Shown here in pieces: positions 16,029-25,292 of a DNA stretch of 64,000 nt (positions are counted from its first letter, which is position 1; each line of letters starts with the position of its first letter). This stretch comes from Streptomyces humidus. Lineage in GTDB: Bacteria > Actinomycetota > Actinomycetes > Streptomycetales > Streptomycetaceae. The translations under genes and the position numbers were made by a program. The notes under the pieces are model-generated. The model had not been told where the DNA came from. It ran no database searches and worked only from the letters and a program-made list of their open reading frames with translations. Where the stretch lies: contig NZ_BMTL01000007.1 in NCBI RefSeq assembly GCF_014649655.1, positions 1 to 64,000 of the forward strand, given 5' to 3'.

Positions 16029-18428
16029 TCAGCCGGTGACCGCGGCCTCAGGTGTCTGTGGGTGGCGGGTGAGGCCCGCGGCCGTGACGGCCTGAACGTG
16101 TTCGGGCGGCAGGCTGTCCCAACGTCGGCGGAGGTTCTTGAGCCACTGGCCGACCTTGAACTCCTCGCCGTCGACGGTGACGGTGTCGCGCTGATGGATG
16201 TGGACGTGGCCTTCGCGGTCCCGGAAAGCGGCGACGGCCGCCAGGCCCTGGCTCAGCTGCCGCTGCTGGCGGGCGGCTCGGCCGGTGGGCTGCGGCGGCT
16301 CATCGTCGGGTTCGATCAGGGTGATGCCCAGTTCGCTCACGAGCCGGAGCTGCTCGGGATGGAGTGTGCTGTATTCGGTGCTCTGCGCCGCGACCCATTC
16401 ACCGAGGGGCTCGTCGTCGTCGGTGATGAAGTCGGCGGGGAGGTCGTCGAGCGTGATGCTGGCTTCGGCGTAGGTGCGGGCGGTGTAGTAGAGGCGCTGC
16501 CAGGTGATCGGCCACGGCGGGTTCCAGTACGGGTCGATCTCGGCGAGTGCGGTGTCGGTGGGGTCGGGTTCGAGTCCGTTGTCCGCGCGGGTGCGGGCGG
16601 CGGCTCGGCGGTTGGTGAGCCAGCGGCCGAAGGCGTAGTCGCCGATCATCTCGTCGCTGGGAACGGCGAGATGGCCGCGGCGGGCGGCCCAGCTGCGGGC
16701 GTGGAGGAGTCCGCGTTCGGCGGCCTGGGTCTGGAGGTTCCAGATGATGCCGAGGTGTTCCAGGGACTTGATCTGGGAGGGCTTGAGGGTGCCGGCCGCG
16801 TACGCCTTGCGTGCCCGGTTGATCCAGCGGCCCAGCGCGAATCCGCCTGCGTCATCGTAGAGCCGGGGGACGTCGAGGTGCCCGTGGGCCTGCTGGTAGG
16901 CGGTGGCGGCTTCCAGGCCGCGCCGGAAGGACGCTTCGCGGGGGTGCAGGACGCGCAGCCGAAAGGCCTGGGCGATGGTGTCGGCGGGGAAGGGCCGGTC
17001 GAAGACGATGTCGACGGGCACGCTCGCGTCGTCCTGCTCGTCCTCCGGCTGCGGGTAGGAGGGCTGTTGGGGGACGGCGAGACGGTCGGCGATGCGGTCG
17101 TCGTGTGCACGCAGGGCCTGGAGGACCCGCCAGAGCGGGCGGTACAGGTTGGAGCCCATGAGGTCGTCGGCGTCCTCGCCGGGGGCGACGTAGACGGGGA
17201 CGATCAAGGTGGCCTTCTTGCCCTGGCCGGGCTTTTGTCGAAGGGCGCGGCCGACGGCCTGGACCGTGTCGACGATCGATTCCTTGGGATCGGCGAAGAC
17301 CACGGTGTCGATGCTGGGGATGTTGACGCCCTCGCCGAGAAGGCGAGCGTTCGCGATCACCGTGCGGAGGGCCGGCGCGAGGAATGCGCCCGGGCGGCCG
17401 TCGAAGCGGTCCAGGAGCTCGCGTCGGTAGGCGGGGTCCTGGTTGCCGTCGAGGCCGGCCGCCCACAGTTCTCCCGGGTCGGGGCAGCCGGTTCCGGTCT
17501 CGTCCAGCGCGTAGAGGAGTGCGGCCGTCTCGAGGAGGGTGTCGGCGAAGGCGTGGGCGTCGGCAACACGGTGGTGGAAGCTCACGACGCGGCGCAGATC
17601 GAGCTCGGCCATGGCGCGCAGGACGGCGATCTGGAGGGCGGCCTGGCGCAGTTCGGCTTCGGTGGCCTTGTCGGAGATCCCGAGCCGGGTGCGGATGGTC
17701 GCCTCGTTCACCTCCATGACGACGACCCGGTAGTCGGCCAGGAGGTCTTCGTCGATGGCCTCGGCGAGCGGGAGGCGAAAGCAGGTGTCGCCGTAGAGGG
17801 CCGGGTTGTCCATGGACGCGACGAGCGAGTCGTCCTCGTCGTCACCGGGCTCGCCGGCCGACCAGATCCTCGGGGTGGCGGTGAGGTAGAGCCGCTTGTG
17901 CGCGGGGATCAGTTCGTCGTCGTGGACGGCGGCCCAGCGTTTTCCCAGGTCACCACTGGTGCGGTGGGCTTCGTCGACTGCCACCAGCGACCAGGCGGGG
18001 AGAGCGAAGTGGGTGTGGGCGTACTGGACGCGGTGCAGGGAGTGGTAGGTGGCGAAGACCGTCAGTCCGGGGTTCTGGTGGACGGTGGCGGCCAGGGCGG
18101 CCGGGTCGGTGGTGAACGCGACGGGCTCGCCCGCGGTGTTGGGGCGCTTGGAGCACAGGGCGAGCACGGGCCCGGTCATGCCGGCGGTGCGCCAGTCGTC
18201 GATGGTCTGGGCGAGGAGCTCCAGGGTGGGCAGCAGCACCAGCCGGGTGCCCTGGGGGGCGACACGGGCGGCGGTGCGCGCGGCGACGTACGTCTTGCCG
18301 GTGCCGCAGGCCATCACGACGGAGGTCCGGGCGGTCAGGCGCAGCGCGGTGTGCGCGGCGTGGACGGCCTTGGACTGGTGCGGGCGCAGCCTGATCCTGG
18401 GCGGTGGGGCGGTGGCGGTCGCGGTCAC
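16029..18428 (-). CDS. SF2 DEAD/DEAH helicase with helicase-associated repeats
   Basis: A 799-residue superfamily-2 helicase. Motif I ACGTGKT, motif II VDEAHR, motif III LTATP and motif VI QAVGRALRQ are all present in the first 420 residues. The C-terminal 340 residues hold several helicase-associated repeats (LGRWINRARKAYAAGTL, FGRWLTNRRAAARTR, VGQWLKNLRRRWDSL), each a small helical, probably DNA-binding, unit. It is the last gene of a leftward operon, 38 bases after tpg. Helicase-like genes such as ttrA occur near Streptomyces telomeres, so a role in end replication or transfer is plausible, but orthology to TtrA is not claimed. Confidence 0.85.
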   Translation of the reverse strand: MTATATAPPPRIRLRPHQSKAVHAAHTALRLTARTSVVMACGTGKTYVAARTAARVAPQGTRLVLLPTLELLAQTIDDWRTAGMTGPVLALCSKRPNTAGEPVAFTTDPAALAATVHQNPGLTVFATYHSLHRVQYAHTHFALPAWSLVAVDEAHRTSGDLGKRWAAVHDDELIPAHKRLYLTATPRIWSAGEPGDDEDDSLVASMDNPALYGDTCFRLPLAEAIDEDLLADYRVVVMEVNEATIRTRLGISDKATEAELRQAALQIAVLRAMAELDLRRVVSFHHRVADAHAFADTLLETAALLYALDETGTGCPDPGELWAAGLDGNQDPAYRRELLDRFDGRPGAFLAPALRTVIANARLLGEGVNIPSIDTVVFADPKESIVDTVQAVGRALRQKPGQGKKATLIVPVYVAPGEDADDLMGSNLYRPLWRVLQALRAHDDRIADRLAVPQQPSYPQPEDEQDDASVPVDIVFDRPFPADTIAQAFRLRVLHPREASFRRGLEAATAYQQAHGHLDVPRLYDDAGGFALGRWINRARKAYAAGTLKPSQIKSLEHLGIIWNLQTQAAERGLLHARSWAARRGHLAVPSDEMIGDYAFGRWLTNRRAAARTRADNGLEPDPTDTALAEIDPYWNPPWPITWQRLYYTARTYAEASITLDDLPADFITDDDEPLGEWVAAQSTEYSTLHPEQLRLVSELGITLIEPDDEPPQPTGRAARQQRQLSQGLAAVAAFRDREGHVHIHQRDTVTVDGEEFKVGQWLKNLRRRWDSLPPEHVQAVTAAGLTRHPQTPEAAVTG

Positions 18429-18466
18429 GGGGTGGCCGGTCCTTTCAGCCGGGTGCGGGCGGCGGG

Positions 18467-19042
18467 TCAGATGCTGAACTTGATGTGGTCGATGCCGGTC
18501 AGTGCGACCGTCTGAAGAGAGGTGGCCCGCGAGCCGCCGTCGGTGAAGTAGTCGTCCCGCAGCCCGTCGGCGACGATCTGGGCGAGGTCTTCCTCCGAGG
18601 CGCCGGCCTCTTTGGCTTCGAAGAGGGCTGCGGCGGTGGCGGCGTCCAGGCGGCGGGTGAGGCGGCGGTAGCGGGGGTCGTTGGTGGTGCCCTTGGGGGA
18701 CTTGAACCCGAATTTCCCTCTTACGTCCACTTTGATGCCGCCGGTGGTGACGGCGGCCTGGAGCTTCTTCGCCTTGACGATCGGCTGCCAGAGCTGCTTG
18801 ACCGTGGCTTCGATGAGGGCGGCGGTCTCGGGCTTCGCGGCCTTGATCTCGTCGTCGCGGTAGCGCTCGACGGTGCGCTGGGATTTGCCGATCTTCTCGG
18901 CGACCGCGCGGGCGGCCTCGGCGCGGCTGACGCCCTTCTCCTGCTTGAGCAGGAAGCGGATCCGCGCGCCGAGCGTCTTGGGGATCGGCTGGGAGTAGGC
19001 GGTCTCGGCGGCCTCTTCCAGTCGGTCTTCGATCAGTCCCAC
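18467..19042 (-). CDS. tpg: Telomere terminal protein Tpg
   Basis: A 191-residue protein starting at GTG 19042, within the usual Tpg length range. It reads MGLIEDRLEEAAETAYSQPIPKTLGARIRFLLKQ in two parts: a short start, then a helix-turn-helix (RAEAARAVAEKIGKSQRTVERYRDDEI), then a basic region (KVDVRGKFGFKSPKG, RYRRLTRRL). Tpg is covalently attached to the 5' ends of Streptomyces linear replicons and primes end-patching. It lies 22 bases after tap, the order and spacing known from tap-tpg operons. The linked-residue site cannot be named from sequence alone. Strong evidence for a linear replicon origin. Confidence 0.88.
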   Translation of the reverse strand: MGLIEDRLEEAAETAYSQPIPKTLGARIRFLLKQEKGVSRAEAARAVAEKIGKSQRTVERYRDDEIKAAKPETAALIEATVKQLWQPIVKAKKLQAAVTTGGIKVDVRGKFGFKSPKGTTNDPRYRRLTRRLDAATAAALFEAKEAGASEEDLAQIVADGLRDDYFTDGGSRATSLQTVALTGIDHIKFSI

Positions 19043-19064
19043 GGTCAGTCAGCTTCCCTACGGT

Positions 19065-21614
19065 TCAGGCCACGCGGACGAGCGAGGCGTCCTTGATTTC
19101 GTTGGCGATGTTCACTCCGTCGGCGAGCAGGTCCAGCGCCCAGCCGATGGTCTGGCTCCCCTGGTGCTTGACGGAGCCCGGGTTGACGCCGAGGCGGAAG
19201 CCGCCGCGGATCGGCTCGCCGTCGGGGCCGAGCAGGATTGGCAGCGGCGACAGGCCGTCGATCGCGTAGACGACGCAGTCGTTGTTGACGGCGAGCGGGT
19301 ACCGGCCGGCGGTGGTGAGGCTCTGCATCTTGCGGTGCATGTTGGTCCGCGCCTTCGACAGGATCATGGCGCGGATGTCGGGCCGCCACGTCAGCCGCTT
19401 CAGGGCCGGCCACGGGTCGCCGAAGACGTGGTCGAGGCCGAGGTTGGGGCGCTGGCGCAGCTTGCCGATCCCGGACTTGGCGGTGGCCTTGATGGCGTTT
19501 GCCAGCGTCACCAGGAGCGGGTCGCCGTCCTTGTAGTGGGCCATCGCCGCGAGGAAGGCTTCGTCGTCGAGGTCCGTGGTGACGCCGAGGTCGGCCATCA
19601 CGGTCAGGTAGGCGTCGCGGAGGGTGTTGTACCAGGGCTGGAGGTAGGGGCTGTGGGTCTCTCGGACCCATGCCTCCATCGGGCGGACGTCGGCGCCGAG
19701 TTCGACGGCGTAGGCGACGGTGGGGGTGGCGTACCAGCCGGGTCCCTCGGGGCGCTCGCCGCTGGAGGTGAAGGGGTTGGGCAGGCGCGGGTCGGTCTCG
19801 ATGTGGGAGAGGTCGAGGAACCAGGAGCCGGGCAGCTCGGGGTCGAAGGACGGGTTGCGGGGGTAGTGGATGGCCGGGCCGGTGCCGACGTGGAGGCGCC
19901 GGCAGGCGGCGAGGAAGGCCACCTGCACGTCGAGGGCGGCGACGTGGGTGCGGGACCGTTCGTCGTCGGTGATGAGTTCGGCGGGGCGGACCCAGATGCA
20001 GGCTTCCTCGTCGAGGGCCTCGCTGGCGGGCCGGGAGCCTTCCTCGGGGTAGTCAGCGACGACGACGGGGTGTTCGTCGGGTGCCTCGCACGGGGCGGGG
20101 TCGACGACGGTGTGAAGGGTGTGGGGCACCTTCGCCGAGACGTACTTGTTCTCCTTCTCGCTCCACTCTGCCTTGGTGGGCGGGCGCAGCGAGGTCATGA
20201 GCTGTTCGCCGGTGACCGCGAGGGTGCCGCGGGGAGTGATGACCAGACGGGCGTAAGTGCCGAGCATCCTGGCGAGTTCACCGGCGGGCAGGTCACCGGC
20301 CTTGCCCCAGGCGCGGGTCTCCAGCGCGCCCCAGGGCACGAGGGCGAGCTGGACGCAGTGGCGCTTTCCGTCGAGGCGCTTGAAGATTCTGGCCCAGGGG
20401 CCGAAGCCGGACTTGGTGAGCTCCCAGCCTGCCTTCGTGATGTTCTTGACGATCTTGTCGTCGGCCGGCAGGCGCAGGTCCTCCTGGTCGGCGAGGTTGG
20501 TGGGCAGGCCGAAGTGGGCCACGGCCCCTTCGGTGAGGATGATCAGCGGGTCCTGGTGGAACCCGTTGTCGTGGAGCTTGGCTGCTCCCAGGCGGATCTT
20601 CTTCTTGTCCAGCGCCCACGCGGCCAGAGCCTGGAGCGTCTTGGCCGGGCACGGCATGGTGCGGCCGTCGACGAGGTGTGCGGTCAGGGCGCCGTCGGTG
20701 ATGTCGAGGACGGCCAGCGGACCGTCGGCGTGCTCGGGGGCCACCGCCTTCACGGCCGGCTTCTTCGCCGTCTTGCGGCGGAGGGCCGAACTGGTGGCGG
20801 CGCCCGGGCGGCGCGGCACGGCCGGCGGACGAACGGGAGACGCGGGAGCAGCAGCCGGGAGCGCGACCGGTGGTGCGGCGGCCGGTGGTGCGGCGTCCGC
20901 CGAGGGGGCGGGAGCCGGTGCGACGGAAGCGGGCACGGGCGCGGGCTCGGACGCGGACGGCTCGGTTGCGGTCGGCAGGACGGGCGCGGCCGGGGCGGTG
21001 GGCTGCGTGCCGCAGCGGGGCACGCCCATGGCGGCCATGGCCTGGAGGTAGATGTGGCGGGGCTGGCCTGCAACGAGGCATGACGTCGGCTTGCCGCAGC
21101 GGACACAGGGGCGGGTGACGTCCTCGGGCAGGTAAGTCCCGGAGCCGGGCGCGTCGTACTCGGGGTACTCGGCCTGCCCCGCCGCGTTGTCGAGGGCGGG
21201 GCTCTGGTCGGTGTCCGGCCAGGCGAGTTCGGGCGGGTCCTCGATGTCGTAGTCGAACAGGGGGGGCTGCTCCTCCTCCGCGGCCGCCGGCTGCGGCGGA
21301 GGCGCGGCATCGGGCACGGGCACCTGAGCGGTGGCGCCGCTCGTTGCTGCGGCGCGAGCGAGCTCGTCGGCGAAGTAGGCGAGGAGCCGGGCGTAGAGCT
21401 GCCCCTTCTCCCCACGCGGCGTGCGGGGTGGATCCGATTCCCAGGTCCACACCGTCTCGCGGCGCACGCTGGTCGCCTTGCCCATCTGCGTCACGGTCCA
21501 GCCGAACTCCTCGCGGAGCCTGACGCGTGCGGCCGGGTCCGGCAGCGGCGGCACCGGGCCGTCGACCGGGATCCGTGCGAGCACCGCCGTTACCGGGTCG
21601 GTTGCCGGGTCCAC
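19065..21614 (-). CDS. tap: Telomere-associated protein Tap
   Basis: About 849 residues. GTG 21614 is chosen because GGAGGTGGAA lies directly before it; GTG 21620, GTG 21626 and TTG 21632 are in-frame alternatives. An N-terminal HTH (LREEFGWTVTQMGKATSVRRETVWTW in two parts) is followed by a long Pro/Ala-rich linker (about 90-270) with a zinc-type pair CVRCGKP. The C-terminal 570 residues hold an RNase-H-like, polymerase-like domain (LAVLDI, VAFLAACRRLHVG, NNDCVVYAIDG) as in Tap. Tap binds the telomere 3' overhang and recruits Tpg. It is longer than commonly described Tap proteins because of the linker. Confidence 0.85.
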   Translation of the reverse strand: MDPATDPVTAVLARIPVDGPVPPLPDPAARVRLREEFGWTVTQMGKATSVRRETVWTWESDPPRTPRGEKGQLYARLLAYFADELARAAATSGATAQVPVPDAAPPPQPAAAEEEQPPLFDYDIEDPPELAWPDTDQSPALDNAAGQAEYPEYDAPGSGTYLPEDVTRPCVRCGKPTSCLVAGQPRHIYLQAMAAMGVPRCGTQPTAPAAPVLPTATEPSASEPAPVPASVAPAPAPSADAAPPAAAPPVALPAAAPASPVRPPAVPRRPGAATSSALRRKTAKKPAVKAVAPEHADGPLAVLDITDGALTAHLVDGRTMPCPAKTLQALAAWALDKKKIRLGAAKLHDNGFHQDPLIILTEGAVAHFGLPTNLADQEDLRLPADDKIVKNITKAGWELTKSGFGPWARIFKRLDGKRHCVQLALVPWGALETRAWGKAGDLPAGELARMLGTYARLVITPRGTLAVTGEQLMTSLRPPTKAEWSEKENKYVSAKVPHTLHTVVDPAPCEAPDEHPVVVADYPEEGSRPASEALDEEACIWVRPAELITDDERSRTHVAALDVQVAFLAACRRLHVGTGPAIHYPRNPSFDPELPGSWFLDLSHIETDPRLPNPFTSSGERPEGPGWYATPTVAYAVELGADVRPMEAWVRETHSPYLQPWYNTLRDAYLTVMADLGVTTDLDDEAFLAAMAHYKDGDPLLVTLANAIKATAKSGIGKLRQRPNLGLDHVFGDPWPALKRLTWRPDIRAMILSKARTNMHRKMQSLTTAGRYPLAVNNDCVVYAIDGLSPLPILLGPDGEPIRGGFRLGVNPGSVKHQGSQTIGWALDLLADGVNIANEIKDASLVRVA

Positions 21615-21637
21615 TTCCACCTCCACCCTCAAAAACA

Positions 21638-21659
21638 GAATCTAACGCGAATCTAACGT
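21638..21659. repeat. Tandem 11-bp direct repeats before tap
   Basis: GAATCTAACGC and GAATCTAACGT lie back to back just upstream of the tap start, in an AT-rich stretch. Their position and spacing of one helical turn suit an operator, perhaps for Tap's own HTH. This is inference. Confidence 0.5.
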
Positions 21660-21712
21660 ACTCGCACCGGCCGCCGATCGCAATTTCTGTTGGCATTTCA
21701 ATGTGTATTATG

Positions 21713-21742
21713 GTTGTTGCTTGTTCTGGTTTCAAGATGTAA
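21713..21742 (+). promoter_or_regulatory. Shared regulatory motif, copy 1
   Basis: GTTGTTGC, 8 variable bases, GTTTCA, 2 bases, ATGTAA. The same 20 bases with identical spacing recur at 26855-26884 in front of another rightward operon. It lies about 140 bases before the gene at 21880 in AT-rich DNA. Confidence 0.65.
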
Positions 21743-21879
21743 GTTGACTGTTCGTTGAGAGGGGCCGCCGCTGGATGGCGGGCGCGCCCCCACACAGGGG
21801 CGGCACACACCGAGCCCACCCCCGTCCGAGCTGGGAGCCCCGTTCCTGTCGGGCATGACACCTGAGGAGTACGACAGCC

Positions 21880-22527
21880 ATGGCCTTTCCCTCTCGGCAC
21901 GTTCTGCCCCCTGAGCCCGGGGAGCCTGCCGCGCCCGGGTCGCGGATCACCGTGGAGGCCGGCGACATCCTGATGCGACGAGGTCTCAACGATCACGCCC
22001 GCTCGGCCCACGTGAACGTGATCGAGGCCGCCAAGGCTCTGGAGGACTTCCGCCTCGGTCGCAACGCCGCGCTGGAGCGCGCTGAGATCCTCGCCCGCCG
22101 GGCCGTCACGACCTTCCAGGAGCGCACCGGCGAGCACGACGAGGCCGCTTGGCAGGCCGTCGTGGTTTACATGGTGGAGCTGTGGGCGAGCCGCTACACC
22201 GCGGGCCGCCCGGCCGCCTTCGACCCGGCCCCGGCCCCGCCGTCCCTGTTCACCCCGGGGCACCCGCTGCGGCTGGAGACGGTCAGCCGCGATGCCCACG
22301 ACCACGTCCTCGGCGCCGGCCGGTCGCTGGAGCGGGCGGCGCGCGGCGTGGACACGATCGACATCGCCCGCGCACAGCACGGCATGCACGAAGCCGCCCG
22401 GCTGCTTCATGACCAGCTCGACGGTCTGTCCATGCCGCTGTGGGTGCTCATCAGCCGGTTCTGCGCCGAGATCCACGCGGAGAACCTCCGCATTCTGAAG
22501 ACGCCCGCCCCGGGCACCTCGGCCTGA
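21880..22527 (+). CDS. Hypothetical protein, all-helical
   Basis: A 215-residue protein with GAGGAG about 10 bases before ATG 21880. It is predicted mostly helical, without membrane segments or Cys motifs. The central segment (WQAVVVYMVELWASRYTAG) is the most hydrophobic part, and the C-terminal half is amphipathic (AQHGMHEAARLLHDQLDGL). I do not recognise a family. It is the first gene after shared motif copy 1 and is followed by two more rightward small genes, so it probably heads an operon divergent from tap. Confidence 0.6.
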   Translation: MAFPSRHVLPPEPGEPAAPGSRITVEAGDILMRRGLNDHARSAHVNVIEAAKALEDFRLGRNAALERAEILARRAVTTFQERTGEHDEAAWQAVVVYMVELWASRYTAGRPAAFDPAPAPPSLFTPGHPLRLETVSRDAHDHVLGAGRSLERAARGVDTIDIARAQHGMHEAARLLHDQLDGLSMPLWVLISRFCAEIHAENLRILKTPAPGTSA

Positions 22528-22600
22528 ACCTCTTCTCGTCGTCGCCGGACGCATGCCCGCTGCCCGGCATCACCCCTTCGCCACCAGCCAGGAGTTCACC

Positions 22601-22990
22601 ATGAGCATCACCGCGCCCGTCTTGTCCGCCGTCGGCCCCGTCCGGGCCGGGCAGCTGTGGCAGGACATGGCCCCCGACATGGTCGATCGCGAGCGGATGC
22701 TGCGCGTGGTCGCCGTGGGCGCGACACACGCCGACTGCGTGGTCGAGCGCGACAACAGGCCGGGCGCGGCCGGCCGCAAGGCGCGTCCGCTGGCACTGAG
22801 GCGCTTCGCGACGAGCGCCTTCACCCTGATCGAGGACGTCGTCGACGACGCCGACCAGCTCGTCTACGCCCGTTTCCTGGCGGCGATGACGGACGTGCAG
22901 GGCGGCAGTCCGTCGCCCGTGGAGTACGCGACCGCGGCGCTGCGCGTACACAAGGAGCTCACCGCCGAGGCAGCGAAGGGCCAGGGCTGA
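22601..22990 (+). CDS. Small hypothetical protein (DUF6354-like character)
   Basis: A 129-residue protein from ATG 22601 (MSITAPVLSAVG), with CAGGAG 8 bases upstream; an in-frame ATG at 22553 has no site. The motif RAGQLWQDMAPDMVDRERMLRVVAVG in two parts, followed by THADCVVERD, resembles small Streptomyces proteins of the DUF6354 type. That match is from memory of the pattern, not a search. The C-terminal 50 residues are helical. It lies 74 bases after the preceding gene. Confidence 0.55.
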   Translation: MSITAPVLSAVGPVRAGQLWQDMAPDMVDRERMLRVVAVGATHADCVVERDNRPGAAGRKARPLALRRFATSAFTLIEDVVDDADQLVYARFLAAMTDVQGGSPSPVEYATAALRVHKELTAEAAKGQG

Positions 22991-23120
22991 CCCGGCCCTC
23001 GGCGCCCGCCTGTCGAGCCGCGCGGCGGCCGCCCGAGGGTGGCCGCCGGTCCCGCGCCCCGCTGGCCCGCGGCCTGGTGGCCGTTTCGTGTGATCACTGA
23101 TGGAACGAAACAGGGAAGAG

Positions 23121-23738
23121 ATGGTGTTGTCGGCGAAGACCGGGGCCGCCCAGGCCCCGGACACCGCGTCCGGGGACGGGGTGTTGCGGTCCGGTGAGAT
23201 CGTCGCCGTGGAAGGCTGGCCGGGCGAGTGGGAGCTGATGGGGCCCGGGCCCGGTCCTGGCGTGTGGACCGTGGAGTCCGCGCGGCTCGAGGATCGTGTG
23301 AGCGCGCAGGCCGCGCTGAGCGCGCTGCAGCGCCTGGCTGATGCTCCCCACGTGCGGCGGGGCGACCTGGTGATGCAGTCCTACCCCGAGCAGGAGCGTG
23401 CCGCAGTGGTCGGCGCCGTGTTCCGGCTGGGACAGTGGGTGGCGGTGAAGTCGTACACGCTGCCCGACGGCAGGGTCTGGCGCACGATGGACGCGGTCGA
23501 CCGCCTGGAGGTGGTCACGCCGGAGCAGCTGACCGCGGCCGTCCGGCTGGAGGTCGCCCGCGGCACGCACCGGGGCCGGATCGTGCAGGCGGTCGTGTCC
23601 TCGCGCGCTGGTCAGTTCCGCGTGGTGTGCCGGTGTGCGCCGGGTGCCGGCGAGATCTGCCGCGACGGCCGCAAGGTCACCTGGTGCCCCAGCCTGACCA
23701 GCGCCCGAGACCTGTGGGACTGGCACGTCCACCAGTGA
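23121..23738 (+). CDS. Hypothetical protein
   Basis: About 205 residues. ATG 23121 has AGGGAAGAG directly before it, whereas in-frame ATG 23100 lacks a binding site. The sequence is beta-rich and acidic at first (SGEIVAVEGWPGEWELMG), then RTMDAVDRLEVVTPEQLTAAVRLE, and ends with two close Cys residues in a CRCAPGAGEICRDGRKVTWC context that might bind a metal. Family not recognised. It converges on the leftward gene ending at 23764. Confidence 0.55.
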   Translation: MVLSAKTGAAQAPDTASGDGVLRSGEIVAVEGWPGEWELMGPGPGPGVWTVESARLEDRVSAQAALSALQRLADAPHVRRGDLVMQSYPEQERAAVVGAVFRLGQWVAVKSYTLPDGRVWRTMDAVDRLEVVTPEQLTAAVRLEVARGTHRGRIVQAVVSSRAGQFRVVCRCAPGAGEICRDGRKVTWCPSLTSARDLWDWHVHQ

Positions 23739-23763
23739 TAGTGAGTGCGTACTCACCCGGCGG

Positions 23764-25248
23764 TCAGGCGGGAATGGTTGACGCTTTTGCGATGGCGTGG
23801 GCGTAGGCCATCTCGATGAGCTGGTGCTGCGCGGGTGCCTGCTCGGTGAGCTCGCGCAGCCGCTGAGTGTGGGGGCGGGGGTAGCGGACGTCGGTGCTGA
23901 GGGTGCCGTGGCGGGTGATCCACCCGGGGCTCGGCGACGCGCCTTCGTGCAAGGGGAGGAGTTCGAACTCCCATCCGATCAACTCGTCGTCGGCGTCGCT
24001 GCGGACCTCCGTCCAGCCCAGGATGATCGTCCTGGCGGGGCCGGAAGCGGCCACCTTCTCCCGGGCAGCGGCGGCGGTCAGAAGGGGCGTCTGTGGTTGC
24101 GGCGGGCGGGGCTCCGCGTATTCGGTGCGGGCCTGGGCGAGGTCGTCGGTCAGGGCGGCGCGCATGACCGTCTCCGCGTCCTCCCGGGAGACTTCCGGGC
24201 GGTTGTGGCGGGAGCGGTAGGCGGTGACCCACCCGTACCCGTGCGCCATGCCCGTGCCGACCCGTGCGAGGTAGCCCAGCAGCTGCCCGTGGTCGGTGAC
24301 CGGGTACAGGTCGGCGGTGCGGTCCGGCTCGTCGAGGGCGGCGCGCGCCTCCTGTTCGTCGAGGTGGGGCAGCGGCTCCTGGACGGCGGCCGCGGCGGCC
24401 CGTTGCCGGGCGGCGGCGTGGTGGGCGTCGCACAGCGCCTTGTGCGCGTTGGACCAGTAGTCGTGGCCGAGGTGGTCGACCGTGCGGCCGTCGGCCGTCA
24501 CCCACGCGTCGGGGGCGGCGAGGGGTCCCGTGCGGAAGAGGTAGCCGATGGTCTCGCCCTTCTCCTTGACGGGCCGGAAGCCGACCGCGGCCGGCCAGAC
24601 GCGGCGTGCTGCTGTCTTCGCCGCTGCGGCTACCTCGCGGTGGGCCGCGTACGCGGCGCGGACCGCGTGCTGCGCGCCGGTGGGGTCGTAGACGGGGAAG
24701 GGCCACTTTGCCGCGTTCCAGTCGGCGACCTCCTGGTCGGTGATGTCGTTCGGGGAGACTTCCGCGTCTGCGGTCACCCAGTGCGCGCGGTGGTAGTGCT
24801 TCCACGTCCAGCCCGCCAGCTCGCCGGAGTCCATCCGGACCGGCTCGTAGGAGAAGTGGCGGGTCTGCTCCCCGAAGACCTCGCGGACCGCTGCCTCCAC
24901 AGCGCGCAGGGCCGCCCCTTCGAAGTCCTTCTCCCGTGTGCCGTCAAGGAACTGGGCGCCCAGGACGCCGAGGTGAACCGCCGGCGCCCTGCTGGGTGAG
25001 GACGGCCCGCGCAGGGCCGGCACGAGGTCGGCGACCCAGCCATCCCGGCCGAGCGTGTGGACGGTGACCAGCCCCTCTTCCTCCCACTGGCGGGCCAGGG
25101 TCAACAGGCGGCGCCCGGCGGCACCTTCACGTCGGACGGAGCCACGGAAGACACCCCGCGACAGCCCGTTCCACAGCCTGACGTGGAGAGGAGTGGGCAG
25201 GGACGGGCGGATGGAGTCGGTCAGGGCGGCGGGCCGGATAGCAGTCAC
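23764..25248 (-). CDS. Large hypothetical protein
   Basis: A 494-residue protein from GTG 25248, preceded by AAGGGAAGAG. It is soluble and rich in Trp and His. Related phrases recur: GWTWKHYHRAHWVTADAE, DAWVTADGRTVDHLG, GYGWVTAYRSRHNRP and PGWITRHGTL. They suggest about three or four copies of a repeat unit containing a (G/A)W(V/I)T strand with a preceding acidic helix. No family is recognised and no catalytic set is seen. A second leftward gene lies 44 bases upstream, so the two may form an operon. Confidence 0.6.
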   Translation of the reverse strand: MTAIRPAALTDSIRPSLPTPLHVRLWNGLSRGVFRGSVRREGAAGRRLLTLARQWEEEGLVTVHTLGRDGWVADLVPALRGPSSPSRAPAVHLGVLGAQFLDGTREKDFEGAALRAVEAAVREVFGEQTRHFSYEPVRMDSGELAGWTWKHYHRAHWVTADAEVSPNDITDQEVADWNAAKWPFPVYDPTGAQHAVRAAYAAHREVAAAAKTAARRVWPAAVGFRPVKEKGETIGYLFRTGPLAAPDAWVTADGRTVDHLGHDYWSNAHKALCDAHHAAARQRAAAAAVQEPLPHLDEQEARAALDEPDRTADLYPVTDHGQLLGYLARVGTGMAHGYGWVTAYRSRHNRPEVSREDAETVMRAALTDDLAQARTEYAEPRPPQPQTPLLTAAAAREKVAASGPARTIILGWTEVRSDADDELIGWEFELLPLHEGASPSPGWITRHGTLSTDVRYPRPHTQRLRELTEQAPAQHQLIEMAYAHAIAKASTIPA

Positions 25249-25292
25249 GGGCTCTTCCCTTCAGCGGGACGGGTGGCGGATGGCAGCGATGT

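Noticed and set aside
15969..18515. Very long rightward frame opposite the helicase gene
   Set aside because: It is the complement-strand shadow of a gene with clear helicase motifs; its product is a Gly/Val/Glu-rich chain without any motif.
19164..21083. Long rightward frame opposite tap
   Set aside because: Same shadow effect of GC-rich third positions; low-complexity product, no ribosome binding site.
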